Positions 9,436 to 18,700 of a stretch of DNA of 64,000 bases are shown one piece after another. The stretch is from assembly GCF_000379765.1 (NCBI RefSeq), contig NZ_KB903476.1, forward strand, positions 434,204 to 498,203, read 5' to 3'. Each line of letters begins with the position of its first letter. Position 1 is the stretch's first letter. The position numbers and the translations under genes were made by a program. The notes below the pieces were generated by a model. The model ran no database searches. It was not told the origin of the DNA and saw only the letters and a program-made list of their open reading frames with translations. This DNA comes from Flexithrix dorotheae DSM 6795. Lineage in GTDB: Bacteria; Bacteroidota; Bacteroidia; Cytophagales; Flammeovirgaceae.

Positions 9436-12400
9436 ATGAAATTCCATTTCCTAATTCGTTCTCAATATCGTTATCTAATATTTGTAATTTTTATATTTTT
9501 AAAACTGTCTGCCTATGGCCAATACAGTAAATTTGCCTTTGAAAACATAACCCTGGAAAAAGGTTTATCTCAAAGCCATATTAACTGTATTCTACAAGAT
9601 AAAAAGGGGTTTATTTGGGTTGGTACAAGGGGAGGATTAAACCGGTATGATGGGAGCAACTTTAAAGTTTACTTTCACGACCCTTCGGATTCTACCTCCA
9701 TTTCCAATAATATCATTTATTCAATCTATGAGGATGAAAATGGATTAATCTGGATTGGTACTCAAAATGGATTAAGTGTATTCGATCATAAATTCCAAAA
9801 TTTCAGAACTTTTAAAAAAGATCCTAATAGTTCCAATAGCTTAAGCGATAATGCCATTACTGCCATTCAACAGGATACCTTAGGCAATTACTGGATTGGC
9901 ACACAAGAAGGAGGAATAAACAAAATTTCATTTCCAAACGGGCTGCCAGGAAAGCCTGAGTTTACCTTATTCCAAAATATAATTGGAAATCCACAGAGCC
10001 TTAGTAGCAATAGAATAACTGCAATTACTGCTGATAGATTTGGGTTTTTATGGATTGGAACCCAGGAAAATGGATTAAATAAGTTTAATCCGGAAACTGG
10101 AAAAAGTATCAGGTACTTAATCGACAATGATGGCACAAGTGTAAAAATAAATACAATTTACGAAAGCTTTAACGGAGAAATATGGGTAGGGACAAACACT
10201 GGGTTAAAGAGAATATTTTTAAGAAAAGGAAAAAGAACATTTGAAAAAAATGAAACTATTGTTTCCTATATCCATAATCCCAAAAGAGAAAACTCTATTT
10301 CAAGTAATTCTGTAATGGCAATCACTCAAACCGATTCCTCCAATATCTGGGTGGGAACTGATGATGCCGGGATAAATAAATTTGATTTTAAAAGAATCAT
10401 TTTCAAAAAGTATCTGAACGATGATTCCAACCCCAAATCATTGATCAGTAATAATATTAAATCAATGTCAAGTGACCATATGGGTTCTTTGTGGGTAGGT
10501 ACTAATTCAGGAATTAGTAAAGGAGGTGAGGAAGCAAACAGATTCAGACTTTATCAAAAGGACCCAACCCTCCAAAATACCCTAACCAGTTCCAATGTGC
10601 AGATGCTATACAAGGAAAGAAGCGGTATAATCTGGATTGGAACTTTTGATGGAGGTTTAAACAAGTACAATTCCAAAACCGGGGAATATACTGCATACAC
10701 CAGTAAAGACATTTTTGATCAGGGGATAAGCAGAACCCAAAAGTTAAAGGAAGAAGCAGAAAAAAAGGCAAAAAAGAAAAAAAGAAGGAGATCGAGGCGA
10801 AAAAAAACCAAATCCAAGCCAAAGCCAAAACCATTAAACCTAAGCAACGACAGGGTTTTATCCTTACATAGAGATAAGAATAAAACCGTTTGGATTGGAA
10901 CAGGAGATGGCGGATTAAATAAGCTTGATCTGCGTACCGAGACTTTTTACCACTTCAAGGCGGTAATTGATAATCCTGATAGTTTAAGTAATAACACTAT
11001 TAGAGTGATTTATGAGGATGAATTCAACAACCTGTGGTTAGGTACTGAAGGTGGACTTAATAAATTTGATGGAAATAAGTTCAAGCGTTATATCAATGAT
11101 GTAAATGATGTAAATAGCCTTAGCCATAATGATGTAAGAGCTATAATTAAGGATAAAAAGGGGAATTTTTGGATAGGTACTTTTGGTGGTGGCCTAAATA
11201 AATTTAACCCTAAAAATGGACAGTTTTTCCGATACCAGAAAGCCGAAGGGAACAGTTTGCCAAGTAATGCTATATTTTGTCTCCATGAAGATAAAGCTGG
11301 AATTATTTGGATTGGAACTTCTACCGGTTTTAGCAAATTCGACCCTGAACAAGAAACTTTCACCAATTATTCTGATAAGGACGGGCTTCCTAATAATTTC
11401 GTTTATGGCATTCTTGACGACAATAAAGGGAATTTATGGTTGAGTACAAATAAGGGAATTTCGAGATTCAATATTGAAAAAGAAACCTTTAAAGTATATG
11501 ACAAACGGGATGGATTACAAAGTGATGAATTTAATCCAGGTGCCTTTTTCAAAACTCCATTTGGAGAAATGTTGTTTGGAGGAATTAATGGTTTTAATTC
11601 TTTTTACCCTAAAAGGATTAAGGATAATGAAAACTTGCCTGCTATTGTGATTACAGAATTCAGGCTTTTCAACACTGAAGTTCCAATAGGAACTAAAGAC
11701 TCTCCATTGAAATATCATATTTCCGAAACTGAAAAAATAACCCTGCCTTATACAGACAATGTCTTTTCATTCGAATTTGTAGGGCTAAGTTTTACCCATG
11801 CAGAGAAAAACCAATATGCTTATAAACTGGAAAACTTTGAAGAGAATTGGGTGAATTCAGGGACCAGGAAATTTGCCAATTATACCAACATACCTCCTGG
11901 CAAATACATCTTTAGAGTAAAAGCTTCAAATAATGATGGGCTTTGGAACGAAGAAGGTGTAGCTATTGAAATTACCATCACTCCTCCATTTTGGAAGACA
12001 TGGTGGTTTTATTTATTGCTTGTGCTGACGGTAAGTTCAATCATTTATGGATATTTAAAACACAGGCTGGTAAGTTTATATAAAAAACAACAGGAACTGG
12101 AAAAACAAGTGAGTATCAGAACCTCAGAACTTCAGATTGAAAAAGAAAGAGTAGAAAAAGCAAATGAAGAAATTTTAGCTCAGAAAGATGAAATTTCAAT
12201 AAAAAACAAAGAGCTTACAAAAAAGAATATTGATATAACCAGTAGTATATTCTATGCCAAAAGAATTCAGGAAGCCATCCTTCCAATCAACATTAATAAA
12301 AATTTACCGGAGTCATTTGTATTTTACCAACCCAGGGATATTGTAAGTGGTGATTTCTATTGGTATACCGAAAAGAATGGCAAGCTGATAATTGCCGCAG

Positions 12401-12987
12401 TAGATTGTACCGGACATGGAGTTCCCGGGGCATTTATGTCAATGATCGGCAATACCCTGCTAAATGAAATTGTGAACAGCAAAGGAATAATTGAACCCTC
12501 TGAAATTTTAAGGTTTCTAAATATCGGTGTAATTAATGCCTTAAAACAGGATAATGCAGAAGTAAAAAACAGAGATGGAATGGATATGGGAATTTGCTCC
12601 ATCGATATTAAGAATAAAAAATTAGAATATGCAGGGGCAAAAAGACCATTATATCTGATAAAGGATGAAGAATTTCATGAAATAAAAGGAGACAAAGCCT
12701 CAATTGGTGGCACTTTATTATTTAAAGATCATAATTATACCAATCATATCATTAACCTTGAAAAGGAACAAACTATTTATCTTTCCTCTGATGGGTATGC
12801 AGACCAAATCGGAGGGCCTGAGAATAGAAAGTATATGACAAAAAAGTTCAAGCAATTTCTATTACAAAACAATAACCATGATTTAAAAACACAGAAATCT
12901 ATCCTTGCCAATGAATTTGAGAATTGGAAGGGAAATGAAAGACAATTAGATGATATTCTGGTTATTGGAATAAGACTTAGGGCATAA
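9436..12987 (+). CDS. Two-component-type beta-propeller receptor with SpoIIE/PP2C phosphatase output
   Basis: An 1183-residue membrane receptor. Order: signal peptide (about 1-28); a long run of propeller repeats marked by 'GLIWIGTQNGL', 'GNYWIGTQEGG' and similar (about 40-720); a Y_Y_Y domain (about 770-850); one membrane helix (about 857-876); a coiled coil (880-940); and a SpoIIE-type PP2C phosphatase (about 955-1183) with RDIVSGDFYWY and AAVDCTGHGVPGAFM. The layout says that an extracytoplasmic signal controls a cytoplasmic serine/threonine phosphatase, usually aimed at an anti-sigma-factor antagonist. No such partner is nearby. Odd feature: a stretch of about 30 almost wholly Lys/Arg residues (about 436-466) sits between propeller repeats. 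Confidence 0.92.
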   Translation: MKFHFLIRSQYRYLIFVIFIFLKLSAYGQYSKFAFENITLEKGLSQSHINCILQDKKGFIWVGTRGGLNRYDGSNFKVYFHDPSDSTSISNNIIYSIYEDENGLIWIGTQNGLSVFDHKFQNFRTFKKDPNSSNSLSDNAITAIQQDTLGNYWIGTQEGGINKISFPNGLPGKPEFTLFQNIIGNPQSLSSNRITAITADRFGFLWIGTQENGLNKFNPETGKSIRYLIDNDGTSVKINTIYESFNGEIWVGTNTGLKRIFLRKGKRTFEKNETIVSYIHNPKRENSISSNSVMAITQTDSSNIWVGTDDAGINKFDFKRIIFKKYLNDDSNPKSLISNNIKSMSSDHMGSLWVGTNSGISKGGEEANRFRLYQKDPTLQNTLTSSNVQMLYKERSGIIWIGTFDGGLNKYNSKTGEYTAYTSKDIFDQGISRTQKLKEEAEKKAKKKKRRRSRRKKTKSKPKPKPLNLSNDRVLSLHRDKNKTVWIGTGDGGLNKLDLRTETFYHFKAVIDNPDSLSNNTIRVIYEDEFNNLWLGTEGGLNKFDGNKFKRYINDVNDVNSLSHNDVRAIIKDKKGNFWIGTFGGGLNKFNPKNGQFFRYQKAEGNSLPSNAIFCLHEDKAGIIWIGTSTGFSKFDPEQETFTNYSDKDGLPNNFVYGILDDNKGNLWLSTNKGISRFNIEKETFKVYDKRDGLQSDEFNPGAFFKTPFGEMLFGGINGFNSFYPKRIKDNENLPAIVITEFRLFNTEVPIGTKDSPLKYHISETEKITLPYTDNVFSFEFVGLSFTHAEKNQYAYKLENFEENWVNSGTRKFANYTNIPPGKYIFRVKASNNDGLWNEEGVAIEITITPPFWKTWWFYLLLVLTVSSIIYGYLKHRLVSLYKKQQELEKQVSIRTSELQIEKERVEKANEEILAQKDEISIKNKELTKKNIDITSSIFYAKRIQEAILPININKNLPESFVFYQPRDIVSGDFYWYTEKNGKLIIAAVDCTGHGVPGAFMSMIGNTLLNEIVNSKGIIEPSEILRFLNIGVINALKQDNAEVKNRDGMDMGICSIDIKNKKLEYAGAKRPLYLIKDEEFHEIKGDKASIGGTLLFKDHNYTNHIINLEKEQTIYLSSDGYADQIGGPENRKYMTKKFKQFLLQNNNHDLKTQKSILANEFENWKGNERQLDDILVIGIRLRA

Positions 12988-12995
12988 AGTTAATG

Positions 12996-13031
12996 AAGCC
13001 TTCTGAGGTCCAGCCACAGAAGGCTTTTTTT
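12996..13031 (+). terminator. Terminator of the propeller-phosphatase gene
   Basis: 10-bp arms AAGCCTTCTG and CAGAAGGCTT (12996-13005, 13017-13026) followed by a T-run. It lies between convergent genes; the T-run favours the plus strand. Confidence 0.8.
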
Positions 13032-14106
13032 AATAGCTATTCTCCCCCAATTTGGTTTTTCCCCTAAAAACCCAGTAGATGGCAATAGTATATGACAATA
13101 CAAAAGGAACCCCAACTAATGCCACAAAGAACATTATTTTTAATGTTTTTAGTGAGGAAGAAGCATTATAAATATCCAGACTATAAGCGGGATCAATACT
13201 GGAAATCATTAAGTTAGGAAAAATTCCCAAAGCAAATAAACTGATTAATGCTGCAATAGATAATGCAGAAGAGATAAAAGCAGGTAATTCATTCTTTTTC
13301 ACCAAATTCCGGTGAATATTTAAAATTGCCAGAAAATTCAGAATAACTACCAACCAGGCCACAATGGAAATTAAATATTGATTATCTATTATTAGTGGAT
13401 GTTTATCAAAATCCCCCTGTACCATTCCAAATGAGAAATTTGCCACCATTTGTGGCTTGAGGTAAAGCGTATAAGCAGTTACTACAAAATAAAATACGAT
13501 AAATATCCAGAATGCCCGGAATGCCCATTTCCTCACCAGATTTTGTAATTCTCCTTCCGTTTTTCTCATCAGGTAAACAGCTCCATGAAGCATAAACAGG
13601 GAAACGGTAAAAACACCTGTTAAAAGGCTGTACCCATTAAGATGACTAAAAAAGTTTCCCATAAACTCTTTATCGGCTCCTATTTTCATCCCGATCACGA
13701 TATTCCCAATAGCAATTCCAAAGAGTAATGAAGCAATTATTGAGGCAATGGCAAATGCCCTGTCCCAGGTATTTCGCCACCATTTCATTTTCTCCTTACT
13801 CCGGAATTCCAAAGCTACTGCCCTGAAAATTAAGGCTACCAGCAAAATTTGAAAAGGCAGGTAAAACCCGGAAAAGGCAGTGGCATAAACATCGGGGAAT
13901 GCCGCAAACAATGCCCCACCTGCGGTTATTAGCCATACTTCATTTCCATCCCAAACGGGTCCTATGGAATTAAGAAAAATCCTTCGGTCATGATCTGTTT
14001 TTGAAAATAAATGCAAGATTCCCACGCCTAAATCAAAGCCATCGAGAATGGCATAGCCTATTAGTAAAATTCCTACAATTAAATACCAGGCAACCTGATA
14101 ATCCAT
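13030..14106 (-). CDS. cydB: Cytochrome bd ubiquinol oxidase subunit II
   Basis: A 358-residue polytopic membrane protein, subunit II of the bd-type terminal oxidase. Near the N-terminus are GYAILDGFDLGVGILHLF and GPVWDGNEVWLITAGGALFAAFP, the most conserved blocks of CydB. It partners CydA, which carries the haems; together they oxidise quinol and reduce oxygen without pumping protons, usually under low oxygen or oxidative and nitrosative stress. It is the last gene of a three-gene unit on the minus strand, 58 bases after cydA. Length is normal for the family. Confidence 0.96.
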   Translation of the reverse strand: MDYQVAWYLIVGILLIGYAILDGFDLGVGILHLFSKTDHDRRIFLNSIGPVWDGNEVWLITAGGALFAAFPDVYATAFSGFYLPFQILLVALIFRAVALEFRSKEKMKWWRNTWDRAFAIASIIASLLFGIAIGNIVIGMKIGADKEFMGNFFSHLNGYSLLTGVFTVSLFMLHGAVYLMRKTEGELQNLVRKWAFRAFWIFIVFYFVVTAYTLYLKPQMVANFSFGMVQGDFDKHPLIIDNQYLISIVAWLVVILNFLAILNIHRNLVKKNELPAFISSALSIAALISLFALGIFPNLMISSIDPAYSLDIYNASSSLKTLKIMFFVALVGVPFVLSYTIAIYWVFRGKTKLGENSY

Positions 14107-14164
14107 ATTTGAAGATTTTTTGAGTAAAGTTGAATTGCTTTTTTATATTCTTTTCAAAGTATTT

Positions 14165-15556
14165 TTAATCTTTTCTGGTAAAAAAACCTAGCCTTTCTTT
14201 TCTGTGGTAGTAGTCAGTTTCCTGATCAAGGTCCACTTCCTCCGGCCCATGTTTTATTTCCTTGTTTAAAATATAAATCCACACAAAAAACAACAGAATG
14301 TATACAATCATAAACATGATGATGGAAATCAAAACTTCTTCTGCGGCTACTGATTTTGATAAAGCATCACTGGTTTTCAGTAATCCATATACGATCCAGG
14401 GCTGCCTCCCTGCCTCAGCTGAAATCCATCCAAACTGGTTGGCCAATACGGGGAAAATCACTGAAATCACAAAAATTTTCAATAACCACTTTTTTGTGGC
14501 CAATTTTTTTAGGTAAATCAGGATAATTCCTATTGCCGTAATCCCTATAAAATACATCCCCAAAGCCACCATAGCATGATAAGTCTGGAAAACCAAACTA
14601 ACATTTGGCCATTCATCTCTGGGAAATTCGTTCAACCCTTTTACTTCATGGTCAAAATCATCTCCTACTAGAAAACTCAACATTCCCGGCACCTTAATTC
14701 CATAAGTTGATTTTGTTTCAGGATCAGTTCCCCCTATGATATAAAGTGGAGCCTGCTTTTGGGTTTCATAATGCCCTTCGAAAGCAGCCAATTTGGCCGG
14801 CTGATATTCAGCCACTTCCTGGGCATGAATATGGCCTAAAACAGGTTGAAATGCAGAGGCTACAAATGCCACAATTAATGAAATCCGCATCGACCTTCTG
14901 GCTATTTCATAATGTTTTTCCTTCAATAAATAATAAGCGGAAACACTTATTACCAGAAAACTGCCCTGAATAAATGCTCCGACTATGGTATGGGTAAAGC
15001 GAATTACAGTAGAAGGATTAAAAACCATTCCCCAAAAATCTGTGATCTCGGCTCTTGCATTTAGTCCTTCACCAACGATGTGAAATGCCGTTGGGGTTTG
15101 CATCCATGAATTTGCCACTACAATCCAAAAGCCAGACATAATGGAACCAAGTGCAACCATACACGTAGCAAACAAATGAACCCTTGGGGAAACTTTATCC
15201 CAGCCAAAAAGCAAAATGGCTAAAAAGCCTGATTCAAGAAAAAAAGCAAAAATACCTTCGGCAGCCAGAGGAGAACCAAAAATATCTCCAACATATCTTG
15301 AATAAGTAGCCCAGTTCGTCCCAAATTCAAATTCCATCACAATTCCTGTGGCTACTCCAATCGAAAAGTTGGCGGCAAAAATTTTTATCCAAAACCTGGT
15401 CATTTTCTCATAAACCGGGTTTTTGGTCCTTACATAAAGCGACTCCATGATCACCAACAACAATCCCGTTCCAATACTAAATGGCGGAAATATGTAATGA
15501 AACATTATGGTAAGGGCAAATTGGAATCGGGCAAGGATTTCTACATCAAGGCTCAT
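14165..15556 (-). CDS. cydA: Cytochrome bd ubiquinol oxidase subunit I
   Basis: A 463-residue haem-bearing subunit of the bd oxidase. Haem ligands are visible: H20 ([11 protein letters not shown]), H189 (VIRFTHT) and the axial methionine in the [11 protein letters not shown] helix (M329). The GRQPW motif (383-387) of the quinol side is intact. Length fits the short-Q-loop class. Its start codon lies inside the last codons of the upstream small membrane-protein gene (11-base overlap), suggesting translational coupling. cydB follows after 58 bases. Expected in the inner membrane. Confidence 0.97.
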   Translation of the reverse strand: MSLDVEILARFQFALTIMFHYIFPPFSIGTGLLLVIMESLYVRTKNPVYEKMTRFWIKIFAANFSIGVATGIVMEFEFGTNWATYSRYVGDIFGSPLAAEGIFAFFLESGFLAILLFGWDKVSPRVHLFATCMVALGSIMSGFWIVVANSWMQTPTAFHIVGEGLNARAEITDFWGMVFNPSTVIRFTHTIVGAFIQGSFLVISVSAYYLLKEKHYEIARRSMRISLIVAFVASAFQPVLGHIHAQEVAEYQPAKLAAFEGHYETQKQAPLYIIGGTDPETKSTYGIKVPGMLSFLVGDDFDHEVKGLNEFPRDEWPNVSLVFQTYHAMVALGMYFIGITAIGIILIYLKKLATKKWLLKIFVISVIFPVLANQFGWISAEAGRQPWIVYGLLKTSDALSKSVAAEEVLISIIMFMIVYILLFFVWIYILNKEIKHGPEEVDLDQETDYYHRKERLGFFTRKD

Positions 15557-15755
15557 TCTTGTTTGATTTTTGCTGAAAATAAAGTCTGAGAAGTATTAAA
15601 ATGAAGGAAATACCTGCTACAAGTTTTAATACTTTTTTAAAAATTATTTCATTTTCATCTGAGGCAATAAACCCAACTGACCTGCTAAAAATCCCATAGA
15701 TTAGAAATAATCCGAGTGCGGCTAAAAAGGACTTTTGGGTTCTGTTTGTTTTCAT
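15546..15755 (-). CDS. Small two-helix membrane protein coupled to cydA
   Basis: A 69-residue protein read from the ATG at 15755 (MKTNRTQK). An earlier ATG at 15812 is possible, but a TAnnTTTG-like box at 15778-15785 lies between the two and favours the shorter form. Two hydrophobic segments are clear: about 9-31 (LAALGLFLIYGIF) and about 41-62 (LKLVAGISFILILL). The stop overlaps the cydA start by 11 bases, so it belongs to the cyd operon. I do not recognise the family. Bacteroidota often carry a small protein next to cydA (DUF4492), and other bacteria use the tiny subunit CydX; whether this plays such a role is inference only. Confidence 0.65.
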   Translation of the reverse strand: MKTNRTQKSFLAALGLFLIYGIFSRSVGFIASDENEIIFKKVLKLVAGISFILILLRLYFQQKSNKNEP

Positions 15756-15777
15756 TTTTCCTCCAAAAAGGTGGAAA

Positions 15778-15785
15778 CAAAGGTA
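15778..15785 (-). promoter_or_regulatory. Possible -7 box of the cyd operon
   Basis: Minus-strand TACCTTTG fits TAnnTTTG and lies 23 bases upstream of the ATG at 15755. No clear -33 TTTG is seen. Confidence 0.35.
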
Positions 15786-15841
15786 AACTTCATCCTTTAT
15801 TTTCACTAACATTTTGTCTGATTCTTGCTAAAAAATCGAAG

Positions 15842-15849
15842 TATTTTTG
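15842..15849 (+). promoter_or_regulatory. Possible -7 box of the acyl-CoA ligase/acetyltransferase gene
   Basis: TATTTTTG fits TAnnTTTG and lies about 80 bases upstream of the ATG at 15930, in the divergent region shared with the cyd operon. No well-placed -33 motif. Confidence 0.3.
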
Positions 15850-15929
15850 TGCCGGAAGAAGGCTGTGTTTTATCCTTTTTTTATCTACTTTTAGGAAAGT
15901 AACAAAGGCTGTTTCCCGCTCATTTTTTT

Positions 15930-18617
15930 ATGCTTACATTTTTTCATCCTAAATCTATTGCAATTATCGGGGCCTCTGAAAAGAAATTCAGTGTAGGTAG
16001 GAAACTATACGAAAATCTGAAAAGCAGTGATTATGAAGCCAAACTCTACATTGTAAATATTAATAACAGCAAGGTATTCGGAGAAAAATCCTACTCAAAT
16101 GTAAAAAAAATCAAAAATCAAATCGATTTGGCCATCATAGCCATCCCTCCCAAAGAAGTTCCAGGTGTAATCAAAGATTGTGGACAAAAAGGGATTCGAA
16201 ATGCCATTATAGTTACTGAAGGATTTAAAGTAAGTGGAAACATAGAAGAAGGCCTTTTAGAAGAAGAGTTAATGATATATGCCCGCAAATATAATATCCG
16301 TGTATTAGGCCCAAACTGTGTTGGTTTTTTAAACCCTCACATCGGGTTAAATGCTTCAATTTTAAGGGCAAAAGCACAACCCGGTCAAATTGCTTTTATT
16401 AGTCAAAGTGGAGCATTATGCAATGCTATTCTGGACTGGGGGAATAAAGAGAATTTTGGTTTCAGCCAGTTTATTTCTATAGGTTCAATGGCAGATTTGG
16501 AATGGGGAGATTTAATACTTTTCCTGGGAAATGACCCTCATACCAAAGCCGTCCTTATTTTTATGGAAAGCATTGTAAACGTCAGAAAATTCATTTCTGC
16601 TGCCCGGGAAGTTGCTTACACCAAACCTATAATTGTAATAAAAACGGGGAAATCTTTTGATGCAGCACAAATTTCAGTTTTCCATACCGGAGTACTGGCT
16701 AATCACGATTCCTATTACGATGCCTCTTTCAGAAGAAGTGGTGTATTGCGTGTAGACACTTTGGGAGAGCTGTTCTATATGGCTTCAGTTTTGGCCAAGC
16801 AGCCCATCACAAAAGGCAAAAGATTGGGAATTATTTCCAATGCAGGAGGCCCGGCAGTTTTGGCCACGGATGCCCTAATCAATGGAAGAGGGACCCTTGC
16901 CGAACTTTCTCCTAAATCCATTACGGCACTTGGAAAGATAAAAGCTTCAGAAAAATGGAGATTGGCCAACCCTCTGGATATTCACAGAGATGCCACACCC
17001 AATTCTTTCGAAAAAGTGGTAGAAATATTTTTTAATGAAGATAATTTTGATGGTTTACTCATTATCATTACTCCTCAATTACAAATTGACCTCAACCAAA
17101 TTGCAATAAGGTTGAGAAACTTTGCCCAGGTGAAAAAGAAACCCATCATTGTAAGTGTAATGGGTGGTGATGAAGTAAATGAAGTAAGGGAAATTTTAAA
17201 CCAGGCAAACATTCCGGTTTTTCCTTTCCCGGATATTGCTACAAGGGTTTTTAACTACATGTGGAAATATGCTTTTAATATCAAGGGAATTTATGAAACT
17301 CCCAGGCTTCCTAAATCTTCGGAAACACAAAGTATTTTAAAAATCCAGGCCATAAAAGAAATAGAAACAGCCTGTGAATCAGGCAGAACCTGGATGACTG
17401 AATATGAATCTAAGGAGGTTTTAAAAAAGTATGATATTCCCGTTATCCATACAGAATTGGCAACAAGTGAAATGCAGGCGGTTTTGATGGCTAAAAAAAT
17501 TGGCTTCCCGGTTGCCATAAAAGTTCATTCCGAAATAGTAATGGATAAGCGAATTAATGGTGGAGTAATTTTGAATATCAATAGTAAAAAATCAGTCAGA
17601 AAGGCATTTAATCAGCTGAAATCTAATTTTACCAACATTTTTGGTCCTCAAAGTTTTAAAGGGGTTACCATTCAGAAAATGTTTTTCACCCACAATGGGC
17701 TCGAAACCATTTTGCGCAGTGAATATGACGAACAATTTGGTTCCCTGATTTATTTTGGAAATTCGGGAAAAGTGATAGGGCTTTATGAAGATGGAGCCAT
17801 TGGTTTTCCTCCGCTTAATTCTACGCTTGCTCACCGGATGCTGGAACAAATAAAAATTTTCCATTTACTCAAAAATCAACCCGCATTCAATCCCCTAATT
17901 GTGGATGAACTGGAACAAATCATGGTGAAGTTCAGCCATGTAGTGGCGGAAAATAACATAATTAAAAGTTTCAAAATTGATCCCCTTGCCATTACCCAAA
18001 ATGAAATTGTGGTACTGGATGCGCGAATTGAATTTCATGAGCCAGGAACAAATCCTGATGACCTGACACCTTTGGCTATTCGTCCATATCCCTCGCATTA
18101 TAGTAAAAAGTGGACCATGAAAAATGGAGTAGATATCAATATCAGACCCATAAGACCTGAAGATGAGCCCCTTTTCATCAATTTTCACAAGACATTATCC
18201 AATGAAAGTGTATACTTAAGATATTTTCACCAGGCCAGTTTTGACTACAGGGTTTCCCACGAAAGACTATCAAGAATTTGTTTTGTGGATTATGATAGAG
18301 AAATCGCTTTGGTAGCAGTTACTGAAGAAAAAAGCCATGAAGATGAAAAAATATTAGGTGTGGGAAGAATTGTAAAATCAAGGGTTCTGAATGAGGCCGA
18401 ATTTAGTGTCACCATTTCAGATCATATGCATGGCATGGGGTTGGGAACCGAACTTATCAGAAGAATTATTGAAATAAGCAAGTTAGAAAAAATTGATAAA
18501 TTACTGGCTGATATCCTTATTGGAAATCAGGCCATGGTTGCCATTGTTAAAAAATTCGGGTTTGAAACTAAACTGGATCTGGAGGAACAGGTCACTAAAG
18601 TCTGGCTGAATTTGTAA
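15930..18617 (+). CDS. NDP-forming acyl-CoA ligase fused to a GNAT acetyltransferase (Pat/PatZ-like architecture)
   Basis: An 895-residue cytoplasmic fusion. Order: CoA-binding Rossmann domain (about 1-130, GASEKKFSVGRKL, GPNCVGF), succinyl-CoA-ligase-like domains (about 145-460), ATP-grasp (about 484-705) and C-terminal GNAT domain (about 730-885, acetyl-CoA loop GMGLGTEL). The layout matches protein lysine acetyltransferases of the Pat/PatZ type and also ADP-forming acetyl-CoA synthetases carrying a GNAT. The phosphohistidine position of active ligases appears kept: H252 in FHTGVLAN. It may therefore make acetyl-CoA, acetylate proteins, or both. It is transcribed away from the cyd operon, with the sensor kinase gene 84 bases downstream. 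Confidence 0.88.
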   Translation: MLTFFHPKSIAIIGASEKKFSVGRKLYENLKSSDYEAKLYIVNINNSKVFGEKSYSNVKKIKNQIDLAIIAIPPKEVPGVIKDCGQKGIRNAIIVTEGFKVSGNIEEGLLEEELMIYARKYNIRVLGPNCVGFLNPHIGLNASILRAKAQPGQIAFISQSGALCNAILDWGNKENFGFSQFISIGSMADLEWGDLILFLGNDPHTKAVLIFMESIVNVRKFISAAREVAYTKPIIVIKTGKSFDAAQISVFHTGVLANHDSYYDASFRRSGVLRVDTLGELFYMASVLAKQPITKGKRLGIISNAGGPAVLATDALINGRGTLAELSPKSITALGKIKASEKWRLANPLDIHRDATPNSFEKVVEIFFNEDNFDGLLIIITPQLQIDLNQIAIRLRNFAQVKKKPIIVSVMGGDEVNEVREILNQANIPVFPFPDIATRVFNYMWKYAFNIKGIYETPRLPKSSETQSILKIQAIKEIETACESGRTWMTEYESKEVLKKYDIPVIHTELATSEMQAVLMAKKIGFPVAIKVHSEIVMDKRINGGVILNINSKKSVRKAFNQLKSNFTNIFGPQSFKGVTIQKMFFTHNGLETILRSEYDEQFGSLIYFGNSGKVIGLYEDGAIGFPPLNSTLAHRMLEQIKIFHLLKNQPAFNPLIVDELEQIMVKFSHVVAENNIIKSFKIDPLAITQNEIVVLDARIEFHEPGTNPDDLTPLAIRPYPSHYSKKWTMKNGVDINIRPIRPEDEPLFINFHKTLSNESVYLRYFHQASFDYRVSHERLSRICFVDYDREIALVAVTEEKSHEDEKILGVGRIVKSRVLNEAEFSVTISDHMHGMGLGTELIRRIIEISKLEKIDKLLADILIGNQAMVAIVKKFGFETKLDLEEQVTKVWLNL

Positions 18618-18700
18618 ATTCATTTTGGCCATATTTTCAGTAATAAAAACACCTATTTATTTTAAACTGAAACCAACTATTACATTTTTTAGAGTCACTT

